A stretch of 53,280 nucleotides of DNA from a virus, in IMG/VR virus record IMGVR_UViG_3300021961_000137, positions 1-53,280 of that record. One strand, given 5' to 3'. This document shows positions 15,963 through 28,255 of the stretch, piece by piece. The stretch's first letter is position 1. Each line of letters begins with the position of its first letter. Under the pieces are notes generated by a model. That model saw only the letters and a list, made by a program, of their open reading frames with translations. It was not told the origin of the DNA and made no database searches. Both the position numbers and the translations under genes were made by a program.

Positions 15963-18464
15963 TCATGCAAGAGAAATAACTCTCAGATCTTTCAATCTTG
16001 GTGGGAATGCCTGATTAGTGCCGGCACCAATTAGTTTTATACTAAAATATCTAAACTCTGGTAAATTTGCTATTGTAAATTCATAATCCCTGAAATCTAA
16101 TTCAGAACTCTCAAATTTCATAATATCACTTTTTGGAGTTTTTTCATCTGGTGTTCCATCACCACCAGCAAAGAATTCGTCGGGATCCGTAGCTTGATTG
16201 GAATATCCGGGGAAAGGATAATAAATTGATTGATCATTTGGATCTTTTTTAATTGAATATAGGCATCTTAAATCACTATATTGGTTGACGTATGCTGCAA
16301 CCATTACTTTTAATGACGTTGCAGGTATTTCTAATTGAATAGTATTTGTTGCGTATACAAATGATGATGGGTCTTTATCAAGTGTTGCAACCCTTTCATC
16401 TTTATCATAATCTACAATAGGATTGTTAATTCTATTTGTAACAAAAATCATAGATGCTCTATCCAAATCTACCACAGGAGATAGGTATGGATCTGTAGTT
16501 TCTAAGAATAAATTCACTGTTAATGATTTTTTTCCGGGAAGATCTGCTAGTCTTTCGTCTTCATTAACCTTTGAGCACACTATTCTTGGAGAATCAAAAT
16601 AATTATTTCTATCCAACTCCATATTATCAAATCCTTGATCTTCAAATGAATATTCAAATCCATCAATACTGGTTCCTGCAATAGTTCTTACTCTTGCAGT
16701 GATATCAGTACCATTTAAAATCATAGTTTGAATATTTGGTTTTGCCATTTCAAATTGTATATTTTGAGTGGCGTTAACAAACATACCTCCGGTTGATTTA
16801 GTTTCATTTATACGTAGAAGTGGGAAAGATGTTCCTACACTTCTATCAACTTGTCCATATGGTAATAATAAAGTTTTTCCTGCTGAACTCATGTTAACTT
16901 TTATAGTATAATAATCAAAATCGCTTGCATCTTTTACCAATGCATCTTGCAAAGTATGAGTAGTATTAATTCTTCTGAGAGATATTCCATTTAATTCATA
17001 CTTATAAACTTGAGTTCCTTGAGAATATGAGAATGCGAGAGTTTGATCAATACCTCTTGTTACACCAGTTAAAGTATTTTCAGTAACTCCTTGATACGCA
17101 AGAATTTCGTTACCAATCAAAACATATCCCGGATTTGTGCTACTAACTCCAACATTCTCAAAAGTTGAGAAGTTTGTAGTCCCTGTTACTAATAAATCTC
17201 CAGTAGAATTTTGATCATAGTCTGATGTTAATTTTATTGGTTTAATATCAGGCAATACATTTGATATTTTTACCACGTTTTCTTCATCATGCATTCCATG
17301 ATTTCTATGATTTACTCTGATATGCAAACCATCAGTTCTTGTTTCTATTGCGCCATCACTTATCAAAACTCCTCCACCAATATTTGAATTGATGTCAGTT
17401 CTTACACCTGCACTAGTAATGTATTGCATAGTTTTTCCAGCGCCAGACACAAATTGTCCCTGAACATTGTCCAAAACTAATTCATTTACTCCAGATAAAT
17501 TAGACACAGATAAGAGTAAATTAGTTCCTGTATTTTCAACTCCAAGTTCAGAAACTGTTAATACTTCTCCTATGGTAAAACCAGTTCCTCCATTAGATAT
17601 TGTCGCAGCAACTGCGACTCCATTTTCAATGGTAATATTTGCTGTTGCATTCTTTCCAGAACCATTAATACTCGTTACGGCAACTCCAGTATATGTTAAT
17701 CCTCCCGCAGATGGAGTATATCCAATTCCGGAATTAATAATTGTCAAATTTCCTGAAGCAGATCCTGCGGAGAAAACGTAATTGCCACTAGCGTTACTAC
17801 CTTGCTGTACAATTGTATTGCCAAGTTTTAAATTTGAATCTTGTATCGTTGTTCCTAAACCAACTCTAATTATATTTGACTCAAAATCAAGAGGATTTGG
17901 AACTAATGTTGCTACTTGTTTATTACCCAAACTTAGTTCTGGGTTGTAAAAATTAAAATCACCTGCCTGTGAAGTAAAATCTGCTCTATACAAAGTAAAC
18001 TTCAAATCTTCATATGGACTTTCATTCCATGTAGAAGCATTTTGTGATTTAAATAATCCACCACTCAATGGTTGTTTTGTAACTAATATTTGTTTTGATT
18101 CTGGTCCAGAAAGAGTTGTTACATCAACCTCTCCTAGTCTTGAGACCCAAACATTATAAGTTGGGATATTCGACATCAATACTAAAGCATGAAATTTTCT
18201 TCCAACCAGGTATACTGGAGATGGGAATGTTATTCTTGTTGGAATTGACGCATCTTCAGAAATGTTAATATCTTTAGGATCTACAACAATCTCACTAAAT
18301 GGATACACTCTTGGTGTAGGAAGTCCCATTTCCATTGGTCTAAGTTGAACCGTTATCGGTAAGACCGCATCCTTTGATAAGAAATATAAATCTACAGACG
18401 TAATAAAAGCACCAGTTTCATTTTCAATATAAAATGATTGTGCTAATGGATCTATAACCTTCAT
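15963..18464 (-). CDS. Tail/baseplate structural protein, C-terminal part of DUF4815-type architecture
   Basis: This 833-residue protein begins MKVIDPLAQSFYIENETGAF, then TSVDLYFLSKD and VQLRPMEMGLPTP. In related phages I recall this DPLAQ...SVDLYF block as an internal part of one long DUF4815-containing virion protein, not as an N-terminus. Around residues 215-320 there are GxGYT-type repeats. The end, PEFRYFSIKLIGAGTNQAFPP then RLKDLRVIS, is typical of these proteins. The gene has its own late promoter core at 18486-18493. It is therefore probably a tail or baseplate-periphery protein that became a separate polypeptide. Confidence 0.65.
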   Translation of the reverse strand: MKVIDPLAQSFYIENETGAFITSVDLYFLSKDAVLPITVQLRPMEMGLPTPRVYPFSEIVVDPKDINISEDASIPTRITFPSPVYLVGRKFHALVLMSNIPTYNVWVSRLGEVDVTTLSGPESKQILVTKQPLSGGLFKSQNASTWNESPYEDLKFTLYRADFTSQAGDFNFYNPELSLGNKQVATLVPNPLDFESNIIRVGLGTTIQDSNLKLGNTIVQQGSNASGNYVFSAGSASGNLTIINSGIGYTPSAGGLTYTGVAVTSINGSGKNATANITIENGVAVAATISNGGTGFTIGEVLTVSELGVENTGTNLLLSVSNLSGVNELVLDNVQGQFVSGAGKTMQYITSAGVRTDINSNIGGGVLISDGAIETRTDGLHIRVNHRNHGMHDEENVVKISNVLPDIKPIKLTSDYDQNSTGDLLVTGTTNFSTFENVGVSSTNPGYVLIGNEILAYQGVTENTLTGVTRGIDQTLAFSYSQGTQVYKYELNGISLRRINTTHTLQDALVKDASDFDYYTIKVNMSSAGKTLLLPYGQVDRSVGTSFPLLRINETKSTGGMFVNATQNIQFEMAKPNIQTMILNGTDITARVRTIAGTSIDGFEYSFEDQGFDNMELDRNNYFDSPRIVCSKVNEDERLADLPGKKSLTVNLFLETTDPYLSPVVDLDRASMIFVTNRINNPIVDYDKDERVATLDKDPSSFVYATNTIQLEIPATSLKVMVAAYVNQYSDLRCLYSIKKDPNDQSIYYPFPGYSNQATDPDEFFAGGDGTPDEKTPKSDIMKFESSELDFRDYEFTIANLPEFRYFSIKLIGAGTNQAFPPRLKDLRVISLA

Positions 18465-18484
18465 TTGATTGGTCTCTTTTTATT

Positions 18485-18739
18485 TTATTTATTTTGTTTG
18501 AGTGTATCTATTTCTTGCTTAAGTTCTTTCACAGCCTCTATTAAAATTGGTATCAATTGAATATAATCAACTGTCAAATATCCATCATTTCCCATTTTTA
18601 CTATCTCAGGAAATTCTTTTTGAACCTCCTGAGCAATTACTCCATATTCGTATCCACTTTGACCAGTTAATTCTGTCATTTTTTCATTCCATTCATAGTA
18701 TTTTCCATTTATATTAGATAATCTAGACAAATAACTCAT
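18485..18739 (-). CDS. Separate C-terminal part of an S74-type fibre chaperone domain
   Basis: This 84-residue ORF contains INGKYYEWNEKM, YEYGVIAQEVQKEFPEIV, GYLTVDYIQLIPILIEAVKELK, the body of the intramolecular chaperone (peptidase S74) domain found at the end of many phage tail spikes and fibres. Its usual first part, SD.RLKKNI, is instead the C-terminus of the preceding ORF. The start ATG lies one base after that ORF's TAA (TAATATG), so re-initiation is likely. A single-base error would not simply fuse them, because an in-frame TGA lies just upstream in this frame and the LS(Q/R)L segment occurs on both sides. It may act in trans on fibre proteins. Confidence 0.65.
   Translation of the reverse strand: MSYLSRLSNINGKYYEWNEKMTELTGQSGYEYGVIAQEVQKEFPEIVKMGNDGYLTVDYIQLIPILIEAVKELKQEIDTLKQNK
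18486..18493 (-). promoter_or_regulatory. Late promoter core before the 833-residue tail protein
   Basis: AATAAATA on the minus strand, 22 bases ahead of the ATG at 18464, overlapping the end of the 84-residue ORF. Confidence 0.45.
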
Positions 18740-18740
18740 A

Positions 18741-20417
<1,677 letters not shown>

Positions 20418-20422
20418 AAACT

Positions 20423-23400
20423 TTAATTATTAAAATTAATATTAATTAATCTATCTAATGCACTATTTATAAGTACAATATTCTGTTTTAGTTGAACATC
20501 ACTTCTCTTACCAATACTTCCTCCCATTGATGCAGGAGTTGGTTTTGGTGTTGTACTCATTGTTCCTTGGTTTCCAGAACTCTTACTTGTTGGTTTTGGT
20601 AGAATGTTTGGCGTATTCTTGGTCGCTGGTTTACCGTTAACAACGTGCCCAACAGGGACAGTTATACCATTTTTGGATATTTTTTGATCAATTTGATACG
20701 AACCGTGTGCAATAAAGTCTGCCGGTAACTGACTTGGTTTGTACCAACCTGCTGCAGGTTTCCAACTATTTGGTATTTTGGATCCGTTTCCACCACCATA
20801 AACCATAGGGACACCTTTATTTCCATCTCCTGCACCACTATGAACTCTAATCAAATAATCTGGAGATGTTGGTTTTTTAGGTACAACTTTATCTTTACCT
20901 TTCTTAGGACCAGTTCCTTTTCCTTTTTCAGGTCTTGGTTTTGATGGTGGCGGAGTTGTTTTAGTTGGTGGAACTTTATCAACTTTTATGGGATTATTTG
21001 ACGGTTGTTGAGACCCCATTGGAGTTTTTACTGGTTTTTCAGGTCTTGGTTTTGTTGTTTGGGTAGTGGGAGGAACCCAAGAATTTTCATGCTGATTCCA
21101 AGTTACTGGTGCAAATCCTGTTTGTGGATCAGACTTAGTTACCTTTGTTTGTTCATCAGTTTCTACATAAGCTTGTTCGATGTCAATTGTATTTGCTCTT
21201 AATCTAACCTGATCTACCCAAATATCAGATGATGGGAATAGTTGGATGGTTCCAGTATAAAAATCTTCCGAATATGGATTTACGTTGACAGCTCTTGTTG
21301 AATATGGTTGGTTAACATAACTAACTTCCTGATAGTTTAGAGTAACTAACTGACCTGTTCTTCTAACATTAGAACCAATTAATGAGGTATCTGTTCTAGC
21401 ATCAGATCTAGTATTTACAGAAGCTCCAATTCCTATTAAAGAATTTGTTCCAAGTAGCAAATCAAGAGATGTTGTATAGTGAGTTGGTCTTAATTCAGAA
21501 TTTTGAATATCGATACAATTTTTTACAGTTGTAGATTTATCTTGAGAAATTGTTGTTGAAAAATTATCTACAAAAATACCAGATTTAAATCTACTTATTC
21601 CATTTTCATCAACAATTGACATGCTTTCCGCATCAGCTTCAAGCATTGAAAGAGATGTGTAATACTCTAATTTTTCTATCCTATCTTCAAGTTCACCAAT
21701 GTCTGCCATTGTATATCTTCTATGCTCTTTGAGTTCTACCTCAGCATCATTAACATTATACAGGTAAGGTGGTAAGTAAACAGTTGCAACTTCTAGAGCA
21801 TCTTCATTTATAATTGGTGGTTGTGGACTTTCTGCAGCAATTCCAAGTTTTAACTGGAATGTTCCATTTTTGTTTAATAAAATTTTATCAATTCTGGGAA
21901 GGTAGAATGAATACGTAAGAACAAGAGATTCATCTGAGGCTAAAATATTTGGAGATGAATTTCCTTGCCTATCAAAAGTTCTTGCCAAAAATTCAAAAGG
22001 AGATCTGATATTCTCTGCAGGAGAAATTGGAGAAACTCTTGGTCTTATATCAATAATATCAGTTAATCTTGTTAAACCATCGACAGTATCAATATCTGCA
22101 TAATCAAATTGATTATATGAACTTGCTGTAGTTAAATCTCCAGTATCTGATGTAGAAAATTCCGCAGATTCGAATACAATTTTTAATTTTTTAGTTGGTT
22201 CTTTTGTTTTAACATCTCTTACTATTTTTGAATAATCGTAAATTGTTGAATTTTGATTTGGATCTAACCTAAATTGCGAACTAATATTTCTATCTCCTAC
22301 ATCTAATATAGAGATTGATGCCGTAATTTTAGAATCTACAAACCGTATCTTTTCTCCTTCTTCAAAAGTACTTGAATTGACATAAGCAAATCCAATCTTT
22401 AAGTCATTCAGTTTTTCTACATAAATTCCAATTGCTTTACTTTTCTCGCCAATAAATTCTTCTCCAATTAGAAGATCTCCAACTTTATTTGTTGGACCAT
22501 TTAAGTCTGTTAAAATGATACTTGGCAAATCTGGATTGTTTGTGTCATTAGATTCTATAATTGCATGAACCTTTGTTACATCTGGTTGAAGTAAACAGAT
22601 TTCTTCATCTTGAACTCTAGTTCCATATGGATAATTTCCATAAATAAGTCCATCATTTAGAGTTGTTCCTCCAATTCCAGAAGAAGCAAATTTTGACTTA
22701 TCGATTATAATTACTTTTGCTTTATTTCTATTTTTAATTTTCGATTTTATATTGAGTTTTCTTAAAGTTGCGATTAACTTGGCATTGCCACTTCCGGATA
22801 ATCCTTTTATTGATATTGATCTAGAACCATTAGTAAATGTAAATTTTTCATCTGATAAGACCTCAGTACCCCCATCTTGCCTTATTAATGCATATCTTTC
22901 TTCATCGTATGGTAAAAATGTTTCGTCTGCATTTGCCACAATTTCTGAAATTTGATTTCCAGAAATTACAACATCAAATTGTTTTCTTATAGACAGATTT
23001 GATTCGGATAAATTTACTTCTTTTACATTTGATTTTGGTAAAGGAGTATATAATGTATTGTCCCTAGATGGACGTAAGAGTGTTTTTAAAATAGTAAAAT
23101 TAGTTGGAGATAATGTAGTTGCTGGAAGAGCACCGTCACAAATACCCGGAACTGTAGTTATGCCACTTATTGTTAGGGTTTTTTCGGATACTGTTTCAAT
23201 TTTTGCAAAGGTGTTAATTGTTAATCCTGGTCTTGAAAAAGAAACTAAATTTCCTACTGTTGCTATTCCTACAAAAAATTCCTCAGTAGAAGTAACAGAG
23301 CATATACCAGATGTAGATACACCACTAATAGTAATTTGCGATAATAGAGTTGCCGGTTTCTGAATAGTATCTCCGGAAAAAATGTACGAAGATCCAACAG

Positions 23401-25084
23401 ATCCATACAGAGATTTTACATCATCTGTTGAATAAATACGAAGTTTTTTTACAGTTCTTGTATTTTCTATGCCGTCAAAAATTAATTTTTCACCTAAAGA
23501 AAATCTTCCTTTTACATTGTAAATAGTCAGTTCTTTACTGTCAGTTACTGCATACCTAAGAAATCCAGTTGCTCCACTAGCTTTTCCTCTTACATGAGTT
23601 GGGATAGTTAGTGTAACATTTTCATTTAAAGTAATTATTGTATATGTTTGTATATCATATAATGAAATATCCCATTGATTTTCATTTTGGTTGGATAATG
23701 CATATGAACCAGATTCTAAAGCAAAATCATAAACTCTTGCCAATCCAATTTCATTGCCGGGTGCTACCGTTGAAGATGCACCAACTCTCGAATCTCTCAA
23801 ACTAACATAATAACTTGTATTAATTCCAATAATTGGAGATCCATAAACTCTGTTAAGAGTGAATGACGGTCCAGTGTAATAATTTACACTTTGATCTTCT
23901 AGAGTTTTTGTTGCTCTTGGTTTTTGAAAATCAAAAAATGTTGGACCTATTGTTTCAATTTCAAATCCTCTAACATATGCTTTAAGTGGAGAAATATTAT
24001 ATGTTCCTAATTCTTCAATTGGTTGATTGTTATCGTATGTTAGTTGATTTTCAGTAAAAATTCCATCATTACCTTTTAAATCATTTAAAGTTTCTTGCGG
24101 GATTACTATCGGAGCATTTACGTAGTAGTCCCCAGATTCATCATATGTTCTTCTAGCAAGTTCTTGTGCAAGAATATTATATTGTGGTTTATTTGTAATA
24201 TTACTAAGTTTTCCTTCTTTAACTTCTAGTAAAGATATAAAATTATCTAAATCAGTTGAATCTAAAGGAAGTTTTTCTAGTTTTGTAAATACACTAAATC
24301 TATCTGCTCCAGGAGCGGCATAGTTTGAAAATCCCTGTGCATTGTCATTTAGAGTTTCATCATCGTAGGAATCAATAATATCTTCAAATATTCTCAAACC
24401 AACTTTATAACTTGGTTTGTTTGAATATGGTTCTAGATATAAGATACTAGTTGGTACTTGTACAAAAAATCCTCTAATAAAATAAATACCTTCTTCAAGA
24501 TAAACTGCAGAACCTATGGATGTGCAATTTTGAGATGCTGTTGTTGCAAAACCCTGTCCTTTTTTAATTTCGATTTCTCTGGGATCATCATCATCGATTG
24601 TTTTCGGATCAGTTACCAGTAAATCTTCATCAAATAATAAATTTTCGCTATTTAAAAATCTAGTTTCTGAATTGTCTCTAGTATCTGGACTTAGATATTT
24701 AACAAATAATGTAGTGTTTTCTACCCCATTACCTGCTACTAAAAACTCTTCAAGAATTGCAGTTACGCCACTTACTTGTCCCTTTATTTTTAGTCCACGC
24801 AAATTTGACAAATAATATGAAGATGGGAGACCTTGATAATTATTCTCTAAAATTACCGAATTTAAATCATTTTTATAAATTAAATTTCCCGGGATAACTA
24901 CAGAACCCTCTTTGAAAGTATGACTTCCAAATTGCTCAATCTGATTTTGCAGAATTGATTGTAAAGTTGTAAGTTCTCTTGCTTGAACTGGATATCCGGG
25001 TTTGAATAATACTTTGAAATAATTTTTATCTATATCAAAGTCATCAAAATACGGAGATACGTTAAGATTAGTTTCCTGTGGCAT
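20423..25084 (-). CDS. DUF4815-type virion tail protein ending in a partial S74 chaperone motif
   Basis: This 1553-residue protein begins MPQETNLNVSPYFDDFDIDK followed by NYFKVLFKPGYPVQARELTT, the signature of the DUF4815 virion proteins of marine T4-like phages. It continues through conserved blocks such as ELEDRIEKLEYYTSLSMLE (about residue 1130) and YSEDFYTGTIQLFPSSDIW. After about residue 1330 comes a Pro/Lys/Thr-rich linker, and the last 25 residues (SDVQLKQNIVLINSALDRL...) match only the opening of an S74 chaperone domain. In other phages, as I recall, the polypeptide continues into the modules encoded here by the next ORFs. Tail-fibre or baseplate location is inferred. Confidence 0.75.
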   Translation of the reverse strand: MPQETNLNVSPYFDDFDIDKNYFKVLFKPGYPVQARELTTLQSILQNQIEQFGSHTFKEGSVVIPGNLIYKNDLNSVILENNYQGLPSSYYLSNLRGLKIKGQVSGVTAILEEFLVAGNGVENTTLFVKYLSPDTRDNSETRFLNSENLLFDEDLLVTDPKTIDDDDPREIEIKKGQGFATTASQNCTSIGSAVYLEEGIYFIRGFFVQVPTSILYLEPYSNKPSYKVGLRIFEDIIDSYDDETLNDNAQGFSNYAAPGADRFSVFTKLEKLPLDSTDLDNFISLLEVKEGKLSNITNKPQYNILAQELARRTYDESGDYYVNAPIVIPQETLNDLKGNDGIFTENQLTYDNNQPIEELGTYNISPLKAYVRGFEIETIGPTFFDFQKPRATKTLEDQSVNYYTGPSFTLNRVYGSPIIGINTSYYVSLRDSRVGASSTVAPGNEIGLARVYDFALESGSYALSNQNENQWDISLYDIQTYTIITLNENVTLTIPTHVRGKASGATGFLRYAVTDSKELTIYNVKGRFSLGEKLIFDGIENTRTVKKLRIYSTDDVKSLYGSVGSSYIFSGDTIQKPATLLSQITISGVSTSGICSVTSTEEFFVGIATVGNLVSFSRPGLTINTFAKIETVSEKTLTISGITTVPGICDGALPATTLSPTNFTILKTLLRPSRDNTLYTPLPKSNVKEVNLSESNLSIRKQFDVVISGNQISEIVANADETFLPYDEERYALIRQDGGTEVLSDEKFTFTNGSRSISIKGLSGSGNAKLIATLRKLNIKSKIKNRNKAKVIIIDKSKFASSGIGGTTLNDGLIYGNYPYGTRVQDEEICLLQPDVTKVHAIIESNDTNNPDLPSIILTDLNGPTNKVGDLLIGEEFIGEKSKAIGIYVEKLNDLKIGFAYVNSSTFEEGEKIRFVDSKITASISILDVGDRNISSQFRLDPNQNSTIYDYSKIVRDVKTKEPTKKLKIVFESAEFSTSDTGDLTTASSYNQFDYADIDTVDGLTRLTDIIDIRPRVSPISPAENIRSPFEFLARTFDRQGNSSPNILASDESLVLTYSFYLPRIDKILLNKNGTFQLKLGIAAESPQPPIINEDALEVATVYLPPYLYNVNDAEVELKEHRRYTMADIGELEDRIEKLEYYTSLSMLEADAESMSIVDENGISRFKSGIFVDNFSTTISQDKSTTVKNCIDIQNSELRPTHYTTSLDLLLGTNSLIGIGASVNTRSDARTDTSLIGSNVRRTGQLVTLNYQEVSYVNQPYSTRAVNVNPYSEDFYTGTIQLFPSSDIWVDQVRLRANTIDIEQAYVETDEQTKVTKSDPQTGFAPVTWNQHENSWVPPTTQTTKPRPEKPVKTPMGSQQPSNNPIKVDKVPPTKTTPPPSKPRPEKGKGTGPKKGKDKVVPKKPTSPDYLIRVHSGAGDGNKGVPMVYGGGNGSKIPNSWKPAAGWYKPSQLPADFIAHGSYQIDQKISKNGITVPVGHVVNGKPATKNTPNILPKPTSKSSGNQGTMSTTPKPTPASMGGSIGKRSDVQLKQNIVLINSALDRLININFNN

Positions 25085-25090
25085 AATTTT

Positions 25091-26644
25091 TTAAAACTGC
25101 AAAATAACTTTAATATCTTCCCTTTGATTAATAGACCTGGTTATCGGTGGTCTATTATCAACATATATTATGTTTCCTGAATATTTTTTTACCTCTGGAT
25201 TAGATACGCCATTTGTAAAAGTTTGACCAAGATAGTATGTCCTATTATTTATTGAGGTAGAAATCCCATTAAATGTTGTTTCAATACCAAGAGTGGCGCT
25301 TCCTCCAGTTATAATTAGAGAACCACCTGTTTTTGGTGATGAAGTAAATCTATTTAAATTAAATCCATAAATTGGTGATGTATTTTGAGATCCATCTGTA
25401 TTAAATCCAACTAAAGATTTGTCTTGCCAATATTTTAAAACTCCTGTTGTTGCATCATAAGAAACAACTCTACCAACTGCGGTAGATCCAATCCCAATTG
25501 TTTGTGTAATGGTAGAATCTGCTACAAAAGATGTTGTACTGTAACCAATACCTGTCAGTTTAAGTGCATAGACTGCACTTGCTTTTTCCAACTCTAGTAC
25601 TGCTTCCGATTCAAAAGATTGTGGATTTTCTACAATACCAATTCTTGCAATTTGATTTCCTGTGATAAAATCTGCATTTTGAACGTCATTTTCAATTCTA
25701 GAATACATTAGCACATTATATGCACCAAGTTCTCTATAAATATCAGACCCGTGGCCACCTTGCGGTGGGATTATGACATCAAAAATTGGTCTTGTTGTTC
25801 CTGTAGGAACTCCACCTGATAATAAATCAACACTACCATAAGTATAATTAGATCCTCCATTTGATATAGTTATACTTTCAACTTTAGAATCTCCGTCAAT
25901 TACAATAGTGGCTTTAGCACCATATCCATCTCCATGAATGGGAACATTTGAGTATGTTCTATTCGCAGTTCCTAAACCAACGCCTCTGTTTTTGATCGTT
26001 ATGATTTTAAGTTGACCACTAGTTTTAGCATTATCTCTAACCGCAGAGTTTTCAGAACCTGTTTCCCAGTCTTTAGGAACTGGCATAAAATTAGTAGAGT
26101 CGAATTTGACAATATCATTAGGTTTGATTGTATAAAGATATTTCCATATATACCCATCTCCACTATCTCCAGCAATTCTTGGTTCTAAATCAGTGAATGA
26201 TGGTTGATCTAGTGATGGTTTTCCCACTGGATTTTCGGGATCAGTACCATTATATAAACAAATATAAACTCTATAATCTTCATTTATTATATAAAAATTT
26301 GCATTATATAAATGTGTTGCTTCTGAAGGTTTTGATGGGTTTGATCTACTAATATCATGTCGATACATATCATAAGTAGTTCCTGAGGTCCAAAGATTTT
26401 TCTTTACGACCTGTCGAATATCACCTGCATTGAATTTTTTCAATGCAATCATAGTGTCCCAATAATCATTTTCTTGATCAAAACTATCTTTTGGTGCCGG
26501 TGGTGATACATTCCAATTTGCATCATAATCAGATGAGTTAGGTAGTCCGACAAAAGCGTAATATGAATTTATATCTGAAGTTGCTGCAGATACAAAATTC
26601 TTTGCATTTAAAATTCTAAGTTGGTCCGTTATGATTGCAGCCAT
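25091..26644 (-). CDS. 8: Baseplate wedge protein gp8-like
   Basis: This 517-residue protein matches T4 gp8 at both diagnostic ends: GDGYIWKYLYTIKP (T4 GDGYVWEYLFEIPP) near residue 160 and the C-terminus VDNRPPITRSINQREDIKV (T4 MENRPPIIMAMDQTEEINI). gp8 is a dimer in each baseplate wedge. The protein is longer than T4 gp8 (334), with extra beta segments between about 220 and 480 including SNGGSNYTYG, a GxGY-type repeat. It lies after the tail-fibre gene, in the same neighbourhood as T4 genes 7 to 10 but in a changed order. A late promoter core lies upstream. Confidence 0.88.
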   Translation of the reverse strand: MAAIITDQLRILNAKNFVSAATSDINSYYAFVGLPNSSDYDANWNVSPPAPKDSFDQENDYWDTMIALKKFNAGDIRQVVKKNLWTSGTTYDMYRHDISRSNPSKPSEATHLYNANFYIINEDYRVYICLYNGTDPENPVGKPSLDQPSFTDLEPRIAGDSGDGYIWKYLYTIKPNDIVKFDSTNFMPVPKDWETGSENSAVRDNAKTSGQLKIITIKNRGVGLGTANRTYSNVPIHGDGYGAKATIVIDGDSKVESITISNGGSNYTYGSVDLLSGGVPTGTTRPIFDVIIPPQGGHGSDIYRELGAYNVLMYSRIENDVQNADFITGNQIARIGIVENPQSFESEAVLELEKASAVYALKLTGIGYSTTSFVADSTITQTIGIGSTAVGRVVSYDATTGVLKYWQDKSLVGFNTDGSQNTSPIYGFNLNRFTSSPKTGGSLIITGGSATLGIETTFNGISTSINNRTYYLGQTFTNGVSNPEVKKYSGNIIYVDNRPPITRSINQREDIKVILQF

Positions 26645-26659
26645 TTTATCTTTTTTGTG

Positions 26660-26667
26660 TATTTATC
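26660..26667 (-). promoter_or_regulatory. Late promoter core before gp8
   Basis: GATAAATA on the minus strand, 16 bases ahead of the gp8 ATG and overlapping the end of the tail-fibre gene. Confidence 0.5.
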
Positions 26668-28228
26668 AGAGGAATGCGTTAGGAAAGATTACAATTGTGC
26701 TTCCCATAGCAGTATTAACATTTGACTGATAGAATAGTGTATTTGGTGCATTAAACGGAACATTAAAAGTAATAATTGAATTTGTAGATCCATTCCCAAT
26801 TACACCATTATCATATTGAGTGCTGGAAAATCCAGTTCTAATATAAAATCCTTCTCCAGTTCCGCAATTGTTTATAAATTGATAGGATTGACCTCTTAAC
26901 AAATAAAGTATAGGATCGGGAGATGCTTCAGTAAGTCCAATACCAGATAAAATAAAATTATGAGGCGATCCAGTTCCAGTGACAACCCACCTTCCACTTA
27001 TTGCATTTGAAATATCTCCATAATAAGTTACAATACCACTAGAGGAGGTTACTACTCCACTATTTACTACAATGTTAGAAACTCCAGATACTGTAAACCC
27101 ATTTTGTATGGTTACATTTCCAGATAATGTAGAAACACCAGAAACTGAAAGTTGTTTTGCAAATAAAGTTTCTCCAGTTACGGTTGTTATACCTGCAAAA
27201 GTAGAAACTCCTACAACTAAAGTGTCTCCAATAACATGAAGTTTAGACGTTGGTAACGTAGTTCCTAATCCCACACTAGAATTGGAAGTGACTACAAATA
27301 CTTTACTATCATCTTTAACGCCAAAGGCAAATGATGCTCCACTTTGAACGCTAGTATTTAAAGTAGTTCTTCCGAGACCAATTGTTCCGGAAACATAACC
27401 AAAAGTAAATCCTACTCCTGTTTGAATATCAACATTTAAAGTTGTTGTTCCAATACCAACAGTATCAACTCCAATAGAAATAACTGTAGTGCCAACAGAA
27501 ACGATAGTTGACAATCCAATTACCTCATAACCAACAACAATACCTGAAGTGTTAATACCCGTTATGATGTTTGTGGAAACACCAACTGTACCTGCAGTTG
27601 AAACAACGGAAACAAATGCTGTTCCAATAGAAACAACAGTAGTGCCAGTAGCTACAATAGTAGATAAACCAGTTACCTCATGTCCAATGACAATGCCAGT
27701 AGTATTAATACCCGTTATGATGTTTGTGGAAACACCGACTGTACCGCCAGATGAAACGGTGGTTATAAAATCTCTAGGTCCTACTTGCAATCTTTGAATT
27801 GGATTTTCTGTAGAAATACCAACAGAACCTAAAGTTTGAATAATATTATTGTTATAAGTTGATACTCCAGAAACATTAAGTTGCTTTGAAAATAAAGTTT
27901 CTCCAGTTACGGTTGTTATACCTGCAAAAGTGGAAACACCAGATACTGATAAGTTATTTAATGTGGAAATTCCTGAAGCAAGAAAATTTGCAGTAGATGT
28001 TAATTCAGAAACATTAATATTAGTTGAATTAATAGTGGATAATGTTAATGTTGTTCCTATACCAACATTGGACATATCAGCCCTAGCTAATTCAAAACCT
28101 CCTGCGGTAGATCCATCATGAACCCTAATAGTTTTTGATTCACTATTGATAGATATTTCACCATCAGCGCCAGTAAATCCTGCGTTCTGGTCTTTTGTTC
28201 CTCTTCTAAATTGTACTTGTGTAGGCAT
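26666..28228 (-). CDS. Tail fibre / receptor-binding-type protein with internal repeats
   Basis: This 520-residue protein begins MPTQVQFRRGTKDQNAGFTG, then DGEISINSESKTIRVHDGST, a common N-terminal module of phage fibres (Mtd_N-like) used for attachment to the virion. The middle holds GVSTFAGITTVTGETLF repeats and a 51-residue unit repeated twice (about residues 160-260), both typical of trimeric fibre shafts. The C-terminal 120 residues form a distinct domain with YLLRGQSYQFIN, possibly the host-contacting tip. It lies between the gp10-like gene and gp8. Receptor binding is inferred from fold type and position. Confidence 0.75.
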   Translation of the reverse strand: MPTQVQFRRGTKDQNAGFTGADGEISINSESKTIRVHDGSTAGGFELARADMSNVGIGTTLTLSTINSTNINVSELTSTANFLASGISTLNNLSVSGVSTFAGITTVTGETLFSKQLNVSGVSTYNNNIIQTLGSVGISTENPIQRLQVGPRDFITTVSSGGTVGVSTNIITGINTTGIVIGHEVTGLSTIVATGTTVVSIGTAFVSVVSTAGTVGVSTNIITGINTSGIVVGYEVIGLSTIVSVGTTVISIGVDTVGIGTTTLNVDIQTGVGFTFGYVSGTIGLGRTTLNTSVQSGASFAFGVKDDSKVFVVTSNSSVGLGTTLPTSKLHVIGDTLVVGVSTFAGITTVTGETLFAKQLSVSGVSTLSGNVTIQNGFTVSGVSNIVVNSGVVTSSSGIVTYYGDISNAISGRWVVTGTGSPHNFILSGIGLTEASPDPILYLLRGQSYQFINNCGTGEGFYIRTGFSSTQYDNGVIGNGSTNSIITFNVPFNAPNTLFYQSNVNTAMGSTIVIFPNAFL

Positions 28229-28247
28229 CTTTCTTAATCTTTTTTAC

Positions 28248-28255
28248 TATTTATG
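28248..28255 (-). promoter_or_regulatory. Late promoter core before the tail fibre gene
   Basis: CATAAATA on the minus strand, 20 bases ahead of the ATG at 28228, overlapping the end of the gp10-like gene. Confidence 0.5.
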
